A DNA stretch of 64,000 nucleotides. Origin: Aquimarina sediminis. GTDB lineage: Bacteria; Bacteroidota; Bacteroidia; Flavobacteriales; Flavobacteriaceae. The first letter of the stretch is position 1, and every line of letters starts with the position of its first letter. Under the pieces are notes generated by a model. The model saw only the letters and a list, made by a program, of their open reading frames with translations. It ran no database searches and was not told the DNA's origin. This document shows positions 53,198-62,723 of this stretch, one piece after another. A program made the translations under genes and the position numbers. The DNA is taken from assembly GCF_002895435.1 (NCBI RefSeq), contig NZ_POYJ01000008.1, positions 62,001 through 126,000 of the forward strand. Reading direction: 5' to 3'.

Positions 53198-55363
53198 TCA
53201 ACTTAATTGTTTTTGGTTCATTTTTTCTGTGATTGTTGTCAATGTTGGTATTTCAATATTAATGAGGGTACCTCTATTAATTCTAGAATCTATATGTAAC
53301 GTACCTGATACGGTTTTTAGTCTGCTTTTAATGTTCTCAAACCCAATTCCAGAAATCTGATTTTGCGTGTTAAACCCAACACCATTATCTTCAAACATTA
53401 CATTTACTGCACCCTCTACCAGATTTAATTGAAGTTCTATGCTAGAGGCTTTGGCATGTTTAATGGTATTGGTTATTAGTTCTTGTATGATCTTAAAAAT
53501 TTCAATTTGTAAAATTTCGTCCATTAGATCAATTTCGGTCCTAGGGTATACAGTGATAGAAGTCTTTAGGTTTGTTGCATCACCAATATTATTAAAATAT
53601 TCTTCGAGGACATCGCTAAAATTGTTTTTGCTAAATTTTTTGGGAACCAGATTGTGCGATAAATCACGTACCTGCTCATAGGTATCATCTAATTGATTAT
53701 TAATAGTTTTTATGTGCTCCTTATTGCCATTAATAACAGTATTGTTTACTTGTATTTTTATAGCTGCCAGATTTCCACCGATACTGTCGTGTAGTTCTTG
53801 TGCTATTCGTTTTCTTTCTTTATCCTTACCTTTTATCAAAGCTTTAATAAGTTTTAACTCCTGATCTTTAACCAAAGAAGTGATTTTTTGTTTACTTATT
53901 TCCTCTTGCTTCTTGTTTAATTCACTTTGCGTTTGCAGTTTTTGATAATACGTGATGAGTAATCCAATAATAGGGATAAGAAGAATCAAAAATGAATACA
54001 GTATAGTGTTTTTAATACTTTTTTGTCGAGCTAATTTGGACTCCTGAATCTCTTGATCTTTTTTTAATAAGGCGATTTCATTTATTTTTTTTTCTGAGGC
54101 ATTTTGAAAAGATAGAATTCTATATTCATTTTCTTTTTTTTCAACCTCTTGCTGTAACTTAAGATTTTTTATAGCTTCTTCTTGATTTTTGAGCTTAAGT
54201 TCTCTATTGGTATTTTCGATTCTTAGTATTGATATCTCCTTTTCTTTTTCGAGAGTTTTGAATTTAATTTCTAATTCATTGATCTCTTTTTCTTTTTGAA
54301 GACTTCTTATAGAATCTTTTATTTCTATTTCTTTTGTAAAGTAGTCATACGACTCTTTAAAATTGTTTTGGGCTGCTGCACTTTTTTTAAGATGACTATA
54401 AATAGTGGTTTGTTTATCTAAAAACCCTAAGTTTTCTGAGAGGAGTAAAGCTTCTTTGTAAGATAATGTGGCTTTATCATGCATTCCCTGATCTTGGTAT
54501 ACAAGTCCGGTATTCATCATTGCATCGATGGTAGGTCTATGGAATCCATTTTCTTTACCTATAATCCATGCGCGATTATAATACTTAATTGCTTCATCAT
54601 AGTTTTCCATAATATGATATTGAACACCAATATTTTGCAAGATTATTACTTCATTTCTTGATTTTTCGCCATTTTTAAAAAAGGCAAGGGCTTTCTTTAA
54701 ATATGATAAAGCAAGTTCGTTGTTATTTTTTAATGAGTGTGCACTTGCGAGACTAATATAAACGGTAAACGTAAATTCTGACTTGCCTTCAAATTGCAAA
54801 CAAGATTCTAGAAGTTGAATGGCGTAATCATATTCACCTAATCTAATATAGGTTGCTGCTAAATTGTGTATTTTCTGGTAATAATGTCCCTTTGCTTCAT
54901 ATCTTTGGGCAATTTCAATCCCTTTAAGGTGCCATTTTTTACTTTCTTCTAATAAACTTTTATCGCTATATGCATTCGCTATGATATTGTATACCATGGA
55001 TAATCGTAGTCTAGAAACAGAATCTTTTTTTTGACCAATAAGCTCTACAGATTTATTTCCATAATATAATGCAGAATCTGCCAGGTTTTTATAATTAAAA
55101 TAAGATCCTAAGACTATTGAAGAGTATAATCTAGTATCCTTATAAAATGTTTTTTTTAAAAGCCTATGGCTTATTTTGTATGCTTCTTGGTGTTTATCGG
55201 TTTCAAGAAATGAATATGCTTTGTCAAGTAGTTTTTTTTCCTCTTTATAGGTGTTTATTTTTTTTGGAACAGGGGGAAGTTTCCCCTCTCTCATTTGCGC
55301 ACTTAGGATAAGCGGAAGGATAAAGATAAAGCATACATTAATCTTACGTAAAAATCTTAACAT
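53198..55363 (-). CDS. TPR sensor histidine kinase (HisKA_3)
   Basis: This 721-residue kinase has a signal peptide (MLRFLRKINVCFIFILPLIL), then about eight TPR repeats to residue 370. A coiled coil (370-450), a membrane helix (about 455-475) and a HisKA_3 domain with phospho-acceptor His (IAQELHDSIGGNLAAIKI) follow. The HATPase ends the chain (ELITNTIKHA, FEDNGVGF, GIGFENIKSRL). TPRs are on the periplasmic side. I use the ATG at 55363 because the signal peptide begins there; another ATG lies at 55387. The partner is the LuxR-type regulator. Confidence 0.9.
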   Translation of the reverse strand: MLRFLRKINVCFIFILPLILSAQMREGKLPPVPKKINTYKEEKKLLDKAYSFLETDKHQEAYKISHRLLKKTFYKDTRLYSSIVLGSYFNYKNLADSALYYGNKSVELIGQKKDSVSRLRLSMVYNIIANAYSDKSLLEESKKWHLKGIEIAQRYEAKGHYYQKIHNLAATYIRLGEYDYAIQLLESCLQFEGKSEFTFTVYISLASAHSLKNNNELALSYLKKALAFFKNGEKSRNEVIILQNIGVQYHIMENYDEAIKYYNRAWIIGKENGFHRPTIDAMMNTGLVYQDQGMHDKATLSYKEALLLSENLGFLDKQTTIYSHLKKSAAAQNNFKESYDYFTKEIEIKDSIRSLQKEKEINELEIKFKTLEKEKEISILRIENTNRELKLKNQEEAIKNLKLQQEVEKKENEYRILSFQNASEKKINEIALLKKDQEIQESKLARQKSIKNTILYSFLILLIPIIGLLITYYQKLQTQSELNKKQEEISKQKITSLVKDQELKLIKALIKGKDKERKRIAQELHDSIGGNLAAIKIQVNNTVINGNKEHIKTINNQLDDTYEQVRDLSHNLVPKKFSKNNFSDVLEEYFNNIGDATNLKTSITVYPRTEIDLMDEILQIEIFKIIQELITNTIKHAKASSIELQLNLVEGAVNVMFEDNGVGFNTQNQISGIGFENIKSRLKTVSGTLHIDSRINRGTLINIEIPTLTTITEKMNQKQLS

Positions 55364-55394
55364 AAGCAAATGTATTAATTCTGGCATGTACTAC

Positions 55395-55413
55395 TACCCC
55401 TGAAAATGGGGGT
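55395..55413. promoter_or_regulatory. TACCCCTGAAAATGGGGGT element (copy 4 of 4)
   Basis: It lies 31 bases upstream of the kinase ATG (55363), in the short gap to the NamZ-like gene. It is related to the elements ahead of the adhesin genes, with one C/T difference in the core and stronger symmetry (ACCCC and GGGGT). Confidence 0.5.
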
Positions 55414-55432
55414 TTTTGTGTATTTTACGAGA

Positions 55433-56713
55433 TTATGGGTAAATCAAATATTGTATTCTTTTAATTTTGAATTCCTGAAGGTCTTTTACCCATGTATTTC
55501 TAATTTCTTGAAAAGTAAGACCTTGTTTGATTTGTTCTTCTAGTTTTTTGGTCCCAGCATGAATAGTAAAAGATTTTGTGTTAAAGAATTTTTCTTTAGC
55601 ATTGGTATTACGATATGCATTAATTAGCCATTCTAGATTAATCGAATCCAGATGTTTACTTTCTCTTAAATCTTTTCCGTAGCACACCTCTCCTCTATGT
55701 TTGGGGTATTTAGAACCAAAGTTTGGTTTAGGGATATAAGCAAAATCATATTTCTCTACAGGAAGATCAGAGGAGCCAAAAATTTGAAATTGTGTTTCGG
55801 TTCCGCGACCTGCATTTATTGTGGTGCCTTCAAAAAAACCAAGACTTGGATATAAATTGATAGCCTTGTCATTAGGTAAATTAGGAGAAGGTCGTATTGG
55901 TAGGCTATATGTAGTGCTATGAGTATAGTTTTTAACAGGTATAATATTGATGTTGCAGGTTAAGTTTTTTCCAAGCCAACCTTCACCATTTACCATTTTT
56001 GCATATTCACCAATAGTCATTCCATGAACCAGAGGTATGGGATGTACGCCCACAAAACTAGAATGTTCTGGTTCTAAGGTTGGTCCATCGATGTAATGTG
56101 CATTAGGATTAGGTCGATCTAATATCAAAACAGGAATGTTATTTTCTGCACATGCTTGCATAACATAATGCAAGGTTGATATATAAGTATAAAATCGAAC
56201 TCCTACATCCTGTATATCAAAAACAATAATATCAACGTCTGATAGAGATTGCTGAGAAGGTTTTTTGTTCTTACCGTGTAAAGAAATAATGGGAAGCCCT
56301 GTTTTGATATCTTTACCATCTGCTATTAACTCTCCAGCATCGGCTTTTCCTCTAAAACCATGTTCTGGAGCAAAAACCTTCTGAATTTTGATATTTCTGG
56401 AGAGTAGGGAATCTACAAGGTGAGTATAATTCTTATTCGTTATACTATCTCTAAAAATAACCGAAGTCTGATTGCCTACAATTGCAACTTTTTTATTTTC
56501 TAAAATAGGAATATATTCACCAGTAAGATTTGCTCCTACGATGATTGGCAGCTGCTTTTTTATACTATCCTTAGCAACTGATGTTTTAGGAGTAAGGTTT
56601 TCAGACACTGAAAAAAAAGAGGAGAATGATGTTTTTATTCCATATAGACAAAAAATAAAAATAATGAGAAGGAATAAAAATGTATTTTTGAATGCATTTC
56701 TAACAAAAACCAT
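55433..56713 (-). CDS. NamZ-type exo-beta-N-acetylmuramidase (DUF1343)
   Basis: This 426-residue exported protein has a hydrophobic signal or anchor at about residues 12-32. The DUF1343 blocks are EHGFRGKADAG, SLHGKNKKPSQ, IVFDIQDVGVRFYTYISTLH, LILDRPNPN, DGPTLEPEHSSFVG and INAGRGTETQFQIFGSSDL. Bacillus NamZ, the founding member, removes N-acetylmuramic acid from the non-reducing ends of peptidoglycan fragments. It probably acts on cell-wall recycling. Its ATG is only eight bases from the start of the divergent permease gene. Confidence 0.88.
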   Translation of the reverse strand: MVFVRNAFKNTFLFLLIIFIFCLYGIKTSFSSFFSVSENLTPKTSVAKDSIKKQLPIIVGANLTGEYIPILENKKVAIVGNQTSVIFRDSITNKNYTHLVDSLLSRNIKIQKVFAPEHGFRGKADAGELIADGKDIKTGLPIISLHGKNKKPSQQSLSDVDIIVFDIQDVGVRFYTYISTLHYVMQACAENNIPVLILDRPNPNAHYIDGPTLEPEHSSFVGVHPIPLVHGMTIGEYAKMVNGEGWLGKNLTCNINIIPVKNYTHSTTYSLPIRPSPNLPNDKAINLYPSLGFFEGTTINAGRGTETQFQIFGSSDLPVEKYDFAYIPKPNFGSKYPKHRGEVCYGKDLRESKHLDSINLEWLINAYRNTNAKEKFFNTKSFTIHAGTKKLEEQIKQGLTFQEIRNTWVKDLQEFKIKRIQYLIYP

Positions 56714-56721
56714 ATTTGAGA

Positions 56722-57963
56722 TTGAATTTCGAGTATTTTATAGCTAAACGCCTTATCAAAGGTAAGGAACATAAAAGTAGCATATCCACTCCAATTATAA
56801 AAATTGCAATTTTTGCTATTGCAATAGGTATGATTATGATGTTGATAACAGTGGCTACGGGCGTAGGATTACAGCACAAAATAAGAGAAAAAGTAGCTGC
56901 TTTTAATGGGCATGTTTTGATTTCTAGCTTTGATAATAATAGTAGCGTTGAATCTCTTGTTCCAATATCATCGAATCAAGAATTTTATCCAGAATTTACT
57001 GATGTTGATGGTGTAGAGCATATACAAGGCGTGGCGAGTAAAATGGGATTGATACGTACAGAGACAGATTTTGATGGAGTAGTGGTTAAAGGAGTTGGTA
57101 AAGACTATGACTGGAATACTTTTAAAGAATATCTTGTCGAAGGAAGAATACCAGATTTTGGAGAAGAACTTAATGAAGAAGTCTTAATATCATCGCATAT
57201 TGCAAATCGATTGGGGATCCATTTAGGAGATAAAGCAATAACTTATTTTTTGAAAAAGAATACCGCTTCAAAATCAAAACATTTTATTAGAGCATTTAAG
57301 GTTGTAGGAATATATAATTCAGGATTTCAGGAGTTTGATGAAGCTTTTCTTATTGCAGATATAAGGCACGTTATAAAAATGAATAAATGGAAGCCGGATG
57401 AGGTCGGAAATTTTGAAGTTTTTATAGATAACTTTGATGAGATAGATAAAAAAGGACAGGAGATCTACGAGAATATTCCTTCTACTTTAGATAGCCAAAC
57501 GATTACTTTGAAATACGGAACTATCTTTGAATGGTTGAAATTATTTGACCTCAATATTATCGGGATTATTGGCATTATAATTTTGGTTGCGGGAATTAAT
57601 ATGATTACCGCTTTGTTGGTTTTAATTCTAGAGAGAACTCCAATGATAGGGATATTAAAGGCATTGGGGACTAGCGACTGGAGTATTAGAAAAATATTTC
57701 TTTACAATGCGGGCTATTTAATTTTGATAGGTCTGTTTTGGGGTAACCTTATTGGTGTGAGCTTACTGTTTATTCAGCAGCGATATGGTATTGTGGGGCT
57801 TAATCCAGAGACCTACTATGTGAGTACTGCGCCAGTATATATAGATTGGGGATATATTGTATTACTTAACTTAGGAACCATGATTTTGTGCTTACTAATG
57901 CTACTTATCCCTTCCTATATTATTGCTAAGATATCACCTACAAAATCTATTCGTTTTCAATAA
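56722..57963 (+). CDS. FtsX-like ABC permease (LolC/E type)
   Basis: The 413-residue permease has one N-terminal helix (SSISTPIIKIAIFAIAIGMI, about 23-50), a large periplasmic domain, and three C-terminal helices (about 275, 325 and 380). It has the ERTPMIGILKALG coupling motif of FtsX/LolC/E proteins, which move lipoproteins or other cargo with an ATPase. I choose the TTG at 56722 (reading MNFEYFIAKRL, as in family members); a second TTG at 56716 exists and no ATG is available. No ATPase is adjacent; FtsE-like ATPases lie elsewhere. Confidence 0.85.
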   Translation: MNFEYFIAKRLIKGKEHKSSISTPIIKIAIFAIAIGMIMMLITVATGVGLQHKIREKVAAFNGHVLISSFDNNSSVESLVPISSNQEFYPEFTDVDGVEHIQGVASKMGLIRTETDFDGVVVKGVGKDYDWNTFKEYLVEGRIPDFGEELNEEVLISSHIANRLGIHLGDKAITYFLKKNTASKSKHFIRAFKVVGIYNSGFQEFDEAFLIADIRHVIKMNKWKPDEVGNFEVFIDNFDEIDKKGQEIYENIPSTLDSQTITLKYGTIFEWLKLFDLNIIGIIGIIILVAGINMITALLVLILERTPMIGILKALGTSDWSIRKIFLYNAGYLILIGLFWGNLIGVSLLFIQQRYGIVGLNPETYYVSTAPVYIDWGYIVLLNLGTMILCLLMLLIPSYIIAKISPTKSIRFQ

Positions 57964-58059
57964 AATGTTATTCTTTCTTAAAAATTGCCAATCGGTAATG
58001 TAGATTGTATCTTTGCTATGTTAAAATGTCTATGATCAGGACAGTTAAAAATATTTGGA

Positions 58060-59421
58060 GTGAAATACGCAAATAATATACTAGAAACCATAGGAAATAC
58101 ACCTTTGGTAAAAATGAATGCGATGGTAAAAGATGTTGATGCTTTGGTATTGGCCAAGTATGAAACTTTTAACCCCGGAAATTCAGTAAAAGACCGAATG
58201 GCGTTGAGAATGATTGAAGATGCAGAAGCAGATGGTCGGTTAAAACCCGGAGGTACTATTATTGAGGGTACATCTGGAAATACTGGGATGGGATTAGCTT
58301 TGGTAGCTATTGTCAAGGGATACAAATTGATTTGTGTGATGGCAGATAAGCAATCAAAAGAAAAAATGGATATTCTTAGGGCAGTAGGAGCAAAAGTAAT
58401 GGTTTGTCCAACAAATGTAGAGCCCGATGATCCTAGGTCGTATTACTCTGTTTCAAAGAGATTAGCAGAAGAAACCCCTAATTCTTGGTATGTGAATCAA
58501 TATGATAATCCATCTAATGCCCAAGCACATTATGAAAGTACTGGTCCAGAAATATGGGAGCAAACCGACGGAAAGGTAACCCATTTTATTGTTGGAGTTG
58601 GCACAGGTGGTACGATATCTGGAGTTGGGAAATATTTGAAAGAAAAAAATCCAAATGTAAAAATATGGGGCATAGATACCTATGGATCTGTTTTTAAAAA
58701 ATACCATGAAACTGGGATTTTTGATGAAAATGAAATTTACTCATATATAACAGAAGGGATAGGAGAGGATATCTTACCTAAAAATGTTGACTTTTCGGTT
58801 ATTGACGGATTTACTAAAGTAACCGATAAAGATGCAGCTATATACACACAAAAATTGGCAAAAGAAGAAGGAATGTTTTTGGGTAATAGCGCTGGAGCAG
58901 CTATAAAAGGGTTACTTCAATTAAAAGAACATTTTACCAAGGATGATGTTGTTGTTATTTTATACCATGATCATGGGAGTAGATATGTAGGAAAAATGTT
59001 TAATGATGATTGGATGAGAGAGAGAGGGTTTCTGGAAGAAGAAGTATATACTGCAGATGATTTAGTGAAAAATCATATAGAAAAACCATTGATTACTGTT
59101 AAAACAGAAGAATTAGTATCACATGCCATTGAACGTATGCGTAAATTTCAAATATCACAAATACCAGTAATTGATAGCGAAGGATTTGTAGGAGCTATTG
59201 ATGAGAGTGCTCTATTTACTGCTTTTTTGGATGATAAAAATATGGATAATACACCTATCAAAGATATTATGAAAGATCCTTTTCCGATTGTTGGTGCCAA
59301 AACGTCATTAGAGGAGATTTCTAAACTTATTAGGAATGGTAATCCGGCGGTTTTAGTTGCTCTAGAAAATGGAAAACATCATATCATTACAAAATATGAC
59401 GTCATTAGTCATATGAAATAA
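58060..59421 (+). CDS. PLP-dependent cystathionine beta-synthase/cysteine synthase with CBS domains
   Basis: The 453-residue enzyme has PLP Lys44 in PGNSVKDRMALRM, TSGNTGMGLALVA, the phosphate-binding GVGTGGTISGVGKYLKEKNP, and LGNSAGAAIKGL. Two C-terminal CBS domains follow from about residue 340 (ERMRKFQISQIPVIDSEG). This architecture is of cystathionine beta-synthase, joining serine or O-acetylserine with homocysteine or sulphide. A GTG start (58060) is used; an in-frame stop lies just upstream. It may use the O-acetylserine made by CysE. Confidence 0.9.
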   Translation: MKYANNILETIGNTPLVKMNAMVKDVDALVLAKYETFNPGNSVKDRMALRMIEDAEADGRLKPGGTIIEGTSGNTGMGLALVAIVKGYKLICVMADKQSKEKMDILRAVGAKVMVCPTNVEPDDPRSYYSVSKRLAEETPNSWYVNQYDNPSNAQAHYESTGPEIWEQTDGKVTHFIVGVGTGGTISGVGKYLKEKNPNVKIWGIDTYGSVFKKYHETGIFDENEIYSYITEGIGEDILPKNVDFSVIDGFTKVTDKDAAIYTQKLAKEEGMFLGNSAGAAIKGLLQLKEHFTKDDVVVILYHDHGSRYVGKMFNDDWMRERGFLEEEVYTADDLVKNHIEKPLITVKTEELVSHAIERMRKFQISQIPVIDSEGFVGAIDESALFTAFLDDKNMDNTPIKDIMKDPFPIVGAKTSLEEISKLIRNGNPAVLVALENGKHHIITKYDVISHMK

Positions 59422-59444
59422 ATTCTTATATTTAAAACATAATT

Positions 59445-59487
59445 AACCCCCTCTATTGGTTTACCTGCTAATACAGGGGTTGTTTTT
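59445..59487 (+). terminator. Terminator of the cystathionine beta-synthase-like gene
   Basis: AACCCC and GGGGTT arms with imperfect inner pairing (CTCTATT with AATACAG), followed by GTTTTTATGCTTTTTT. Confidence 0.75.
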
Positions 59488-59563
59488 ATGCTTTTTTATT
59501 TTTTTAGGAATGATTAACTTGGTTAGATCCAAACTAAAGAAATATGTGTAAAATGATAGTAGC

Positions 59564-60544
59564 ATGTATAGATACTCTTTTGATTTTTCTGATATCGATA
59601 AACTAAGAAACTATTTTAGGTCGCAATTGGATCCAAATAGTTCTACAGATCGAATTTATTTCCCTCCCGAAATAGGAGAAGGGTATTTGGCATATTATAA
59701 GATATCTTCTGAAGTCTTTCTTTTAATAAATAATTATAAGGCTAATGCTGATATTGAATATGTACGACAACCCTTTGAAGAAAAGGATATTATACTTCAT
59801 TTTAGAAAATATGCTTTAAATCATCAACTAAAAAAAGATCATATCATAAGTACCTATTCTGATAGTTATACTCCTGGTAATATGAGATGTATGGATGCTC
59901 AGCAGGGAGAACAGGTTTTTATTACTAAAGGAGCAGAGGTAAAATCTACTATGATTGTATTAAAAAGCTCTTATACCAATCCCTATGTGTTAAAAAGCAA
60001 AGAAATGGCTGATAAAGTTGACAGCTATATACGCTATTCTCATCAGGACATTAATAAGTTTTACCTTTCTTATAAGCAGTCCAATCTCTTTGATCAGATT
60101 GTGCAGCCAGATATCGATAAAGTAGAAAATTATTTGTATTTCGTTGCACGTGGAATTAGATTACTAGAAACCTTTTGGAAAGATGTGTTGCGTTGGGAGA
60201 CAGAAAGCAATCCCTTTAATATTAATAGTGGACAGGTTGGTAATATTTATAAAGTAAGTGATTATCTGAAAAAGAATATCAAAGAACCTTTTGTTGGGGT
60301 AGATCAATTAGCGGCAATGGCACATATGAGTCGGACTAATTTTTTTAACATGTTCAAAGAGATTCATAACCAAACACCTCTAGAGTTTTTTAATAATAAA
60401 AGGCTCGAGATTTCATATAATATGATAATAGGAGAAGGCTTATCTATTAGAGAGGTAATGGATACACTTAATTACTCTAATTCTTCAAAATTTAGAAAAG
60501 CTTTTTTTAATAAATTTGATATCTATCCTGATGTGAGTATATAA
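59564..60544 (+). CDS. AraC-family transcriptional regulator
   Basis: The 326-residue protein has an unassigned N-terminal region (about residues 1-215) and a C-terminal AraC/XylS DNA-binding domain at about 222-326. It shows two HTHs: GVDQLAAMAHMSRTNFFNMFKE and IREVMDTLNYSNSSKFRKAF, with the TPLEFFNNKRLEIS linker. The N-terminal part does not look like a cupin by motif. It is a monocistronic regulator with no obvious target nearby. What it senses is unknown. Confidence 0.88.
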   Translation: MYRYSFDFSDIDKLRNYFRSQLDPNSSTDRIYFPPEIGEGYLAYYKISSEVFLLINNYKANADIEYVRQPFEEKDIILHFRKYALNHQLKKDHIISTYSDSYTPGNMRCMDAQQGEQVFITKGAEVKSTMIVLKSSYTNPYVLKSKEMADKVDSYIRYSHQDINKFYLSYKQSNLFDQIVQPDIDKVENYLYFVARGIRLLETFWKDVLRWETESNPFNINSGQVGNIYKVSDYLKKNIKEPFVGVDQLAAMAHMSRTNFFNMFKEIHNQTPLEFFNNKRLEISYNMIIGEGLSIREVMDTLNYSNSSKFRKAFFNKFDIYPDVSI

Positions 60545-60589
60545 TTCTAAGGTCTAAATGAATTATAATAAGCATTTTTAGAAATGGGG

Positions 60590-60708
60590 TAAAATAAAGA
60601 TGGTCGCCAAAAATGGCAACCATCAATAACCTAACACAAACTCAACTTAGCTTAGGGTTTTGTAATCTTTATATTTTAAATGAATTAATTTTCCCTTTTT
60701 AATTCTAG
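60590..60708 (-). ncRNA. Candidate small RNA ending in a terminator hairpin
   Basis: On the minus strand, TTACTTTG (complement of 60712-60719), close to the -7 consensus, is followed by about 110 bases without an open frame. These contain a TTAGGGTT/AACCTAA pairing (60652-60659 with 60628-60634) and end in a hairpin (60599-60624, GATGGT/ACCATC with GCC/GGC) followed by TTTATTTTA. This looks like a promoter, a structured transcript and an intrinsic terminator. No -33 TTG is placed. Confidence 0.45.
60599..60624 (-). terminator. Terminator hairpin of the candidate small RNA
   Basis: GATGGT-C-GCC AAAAAT GGC-A-ACCATC, with the T-rich tail on the minus strand. Confidence 0.6.
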
Positions 60709-61185
60709 TAACAAAGTAAAGGAATGAAATTGTTGTTGGGCATTCCATTAATACAGAAAATCTTACCAATAGTACATTTTTATGAATAATTAACTTGATT
60801 TTAAGAATTATGCGTGATAATCATACTATTTGTATGGCATTAGTTTCTGTTTTTTGTGGTTTTCTAAAAATAGACCTTAGTTTTTTTGGGGTATATCCAG
60901 AATTTTACTCTTTTTTGGATTAAATCATTGACCATTTAGAATTCATAAAAATATTCGAAGTGTAGCAATAGACTTTAGTAGACTGTTTGTTTATTTTACA
61001 CTTTGTGGATTTGGTTAACATTATGGGTGATTATTTGTAAGAATCGAATTAATTTTCTTAATTTCATCTACTATTTTAGAAAAGCTATAGTTGTTATTTT
61101 ATCCTACCTAAAATGTTTAATAGCTAGCATCACTTGTTTATACATCGGCAAGTTTAAAAAACTATAAACATAATATGTAGGATAT

Positions 61186-62472
61186 ATGACAGAAGATTTT
61201 CTCCAATATCTTTGGAAATACAAGAAATTTGAACTTTCTCACCTGAAAACAACAAAGCAAGAAGAGCTCATACTTTTGCATGTAGGAACACATAATATCC
61301 AAAATTCTGGACCAGATTTCTTCAATGCCAAGCTTATTGTTCATGGTCAAAAGTGGGCTGGTAATGTAGAAGTTCATATCAAATCAAGTGACTGGTATGT
61401 TCATAACCATGAAAATGATCCGAGATACGATAATGTGATACTTCATGTGGTTTGGGAAGACGATATGGAAATATTTAGAAAAGATAATTCCGTTATTTCT
61501 ACATTACAGCTTAAGGATTATATCACTGATGAATTACTAAGGCGTTATCGAATACTTTTTGCTCAAAATTCTAAACAATGGATTGCATGTGCAAGACATT
61601 TACCAGAAGTTTCTCAATTTGTATTGTCTAACTGGAAAGAAAGACTATATCTAGAAAGACTAGAGCAAAAATCAATACTTATATTAAAACTACTAGATGA
61701 ATCTGCCAATGACTGGGAAGCTGTTCTATTTAAGCTTTTGGGTAAAAATTTTGGTTTAAAAGTAAATGGAGAAGCTTTTTTGAGTTTGACACATTCAATA
61801 GATTTTTCGATAATAAGAAAATGCTCAGGTAGTTTGGATCAATTAGAAGCTTTGTTATTTGGTCAGGCAGGTTTTTTACAACATTCAATAAAAGGAGAGG
61901 CAGAGTATAGAGACGTATTAAGAAAAGAATACCTGTTTTTGAAATCCAAATTTCAATTGAAGAATTTAGGAGTACTACCATTTCGGTTTTTTAGACTTAG
62001 ACCATCTAATTTTCCTACTATAAGATTAGCGCAATTTGCCATGCTATATTTTAAAAATCATAAGCTGTTTAATCAAATTATTAAGATCAATACTATTGAA
62101 GAGTTTTATGATCTTTTTGATATTGATACAAGTGATTTTTGGAAAAACCATTATACATTTCAAAAAAAATCAAAAACTAAAAAGAAGAGACTGACAAAGG
62201 TATTTGTTGATTTAATTTTGATCAATACTATTATACCAATCAAGTTTCTGTATGTCAAAAAACTGGGAAGAAATAACGAAGAGGAAATTTTTGATTTATT
62301 ATCTCAATTATCTTTTGAGAAAAACAGTATTGTAGATAATTTTATTGATTTGAGGATGCCAATAACAAGTGCGATGGATTCTCAGGCAATAATTCAGTTA
62401 AAAAACGCGTATTGTGATCAAAAAGCATGTTTAAAATGTGCAATTGGGAATTATTTATTGAATGGTGAATAG
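61186..62472 (+). CDS. DUF2851 family protein
   Basis: The 428-residue protein has the DUF2851 N-terminal block: MTEDFLQYLWKYKKF, NSGPDFFNAKLIVHGQKWAGNVEVHI, SSDWYVHNHENDPRYDNVILHVVWEDD. A helical central part and a C-terminus with Cys residues CDQKACLKCAIG follow. The family is conserved in Bacteroidota and uncharacterised. The His/Asp-rich N-terminus suggests a metal- or nucleic-acid-related activity, but nothing is proven. It starts a three-gene operon with a PspC-like protein and a potassium channel. Confidence 0.88.
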   Translation: MTEDFLQYLWKYKKFELSHLKTTKQEELILLHVGTHNIQNSGPDFFNAKLIVHGQKWAGNVEVHIKSSDWYVHNHENDPRYDNVILHVVWEDDMEIFRKDNSVISTLQLKDYITDELLRRYRILFAQNSKQWIACARHLPEVSQFVLSNWKERLYLERLEQKSILILKLLDESANDWEAVLFKLLGKNFGLKVNGEAFLSLTHSIDFSIIRKCSGSLDQLEALLFGQAGFLQHSIKGEAEYRDVLRKEYLFLKSKFQLKNLGVLPFRFFRLRPSNFPTIRLAQFAMLYFKNHKLFNQIIKINTIEEFYDLFDIDTSDFWKNHYTFQKKSKTKKKRLTKVFVDLILINTIIPIKFLYVKKLGRNNEEEIFDLLSQLSFEKNSIVDNFIDLRMPITSAMDSQAIIQLKNAYCDQKACLKCAIGNYLLNGE

Positions 62473-62501
62473 AATTTAGGATAATATATTTATTTTGCGG
62501 T

Positions 62502-62723
62502 ATGCTTTATAATCTAAGACAGTTTTTAGAACGCAATGGGTTTTATGTTTCTTCAAGATTAGCCGATAGGTTAGGAATGAGAGCTAAGAATGTGCGTTTG
62601 TTTTTTATATACTTAACTTTTGCCACAGTTGGTTTAGGTTTTGTGATATATCTTAATATAGCTTTCTGGCTAAAATTGAAAGATTTGGTTTATACTAAAC
62701 GAACTTCTGTATTTGATTTATGA
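62502..62723 (+). CDS. PspC-domain small membrane protein
   Basis: The 73-residue protein matches the PspC domain: a polar N-terminus (NLRQFLERNGFYVSSRLADRLGM), a link to RLFFIYLTFATVGLGFVIYL, and one or two membrane helices. PspC proteins respond to envelope stress, often with PspA. It overlaps the channel gene by four bases (ATGA), so translation is coupled. Here it belongs to the DUF2851-channel operon rather than a psp operon. Confidence 0.82.
   Translation: MLYNLRQFLERNGFYVSSRLADRLGMRAKNVRLFFIYLTFATVGLGFVIYLNIAFWLKLKDLVYTKRTSVFDL

Larger units (their letters stand above)
60545..61185. other. 641-bp intergenic region with a candidate small RNA
   Basis: The only structured part is at 60590-60720 (see the candidate RNA). 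From about 60740 to 61170 the sequence is AT-rich, without an open frame or repeat I can support. The promoter of the DUF2851 operon should lie near its end, but I cannot place boxes. Confidence 0.4.
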
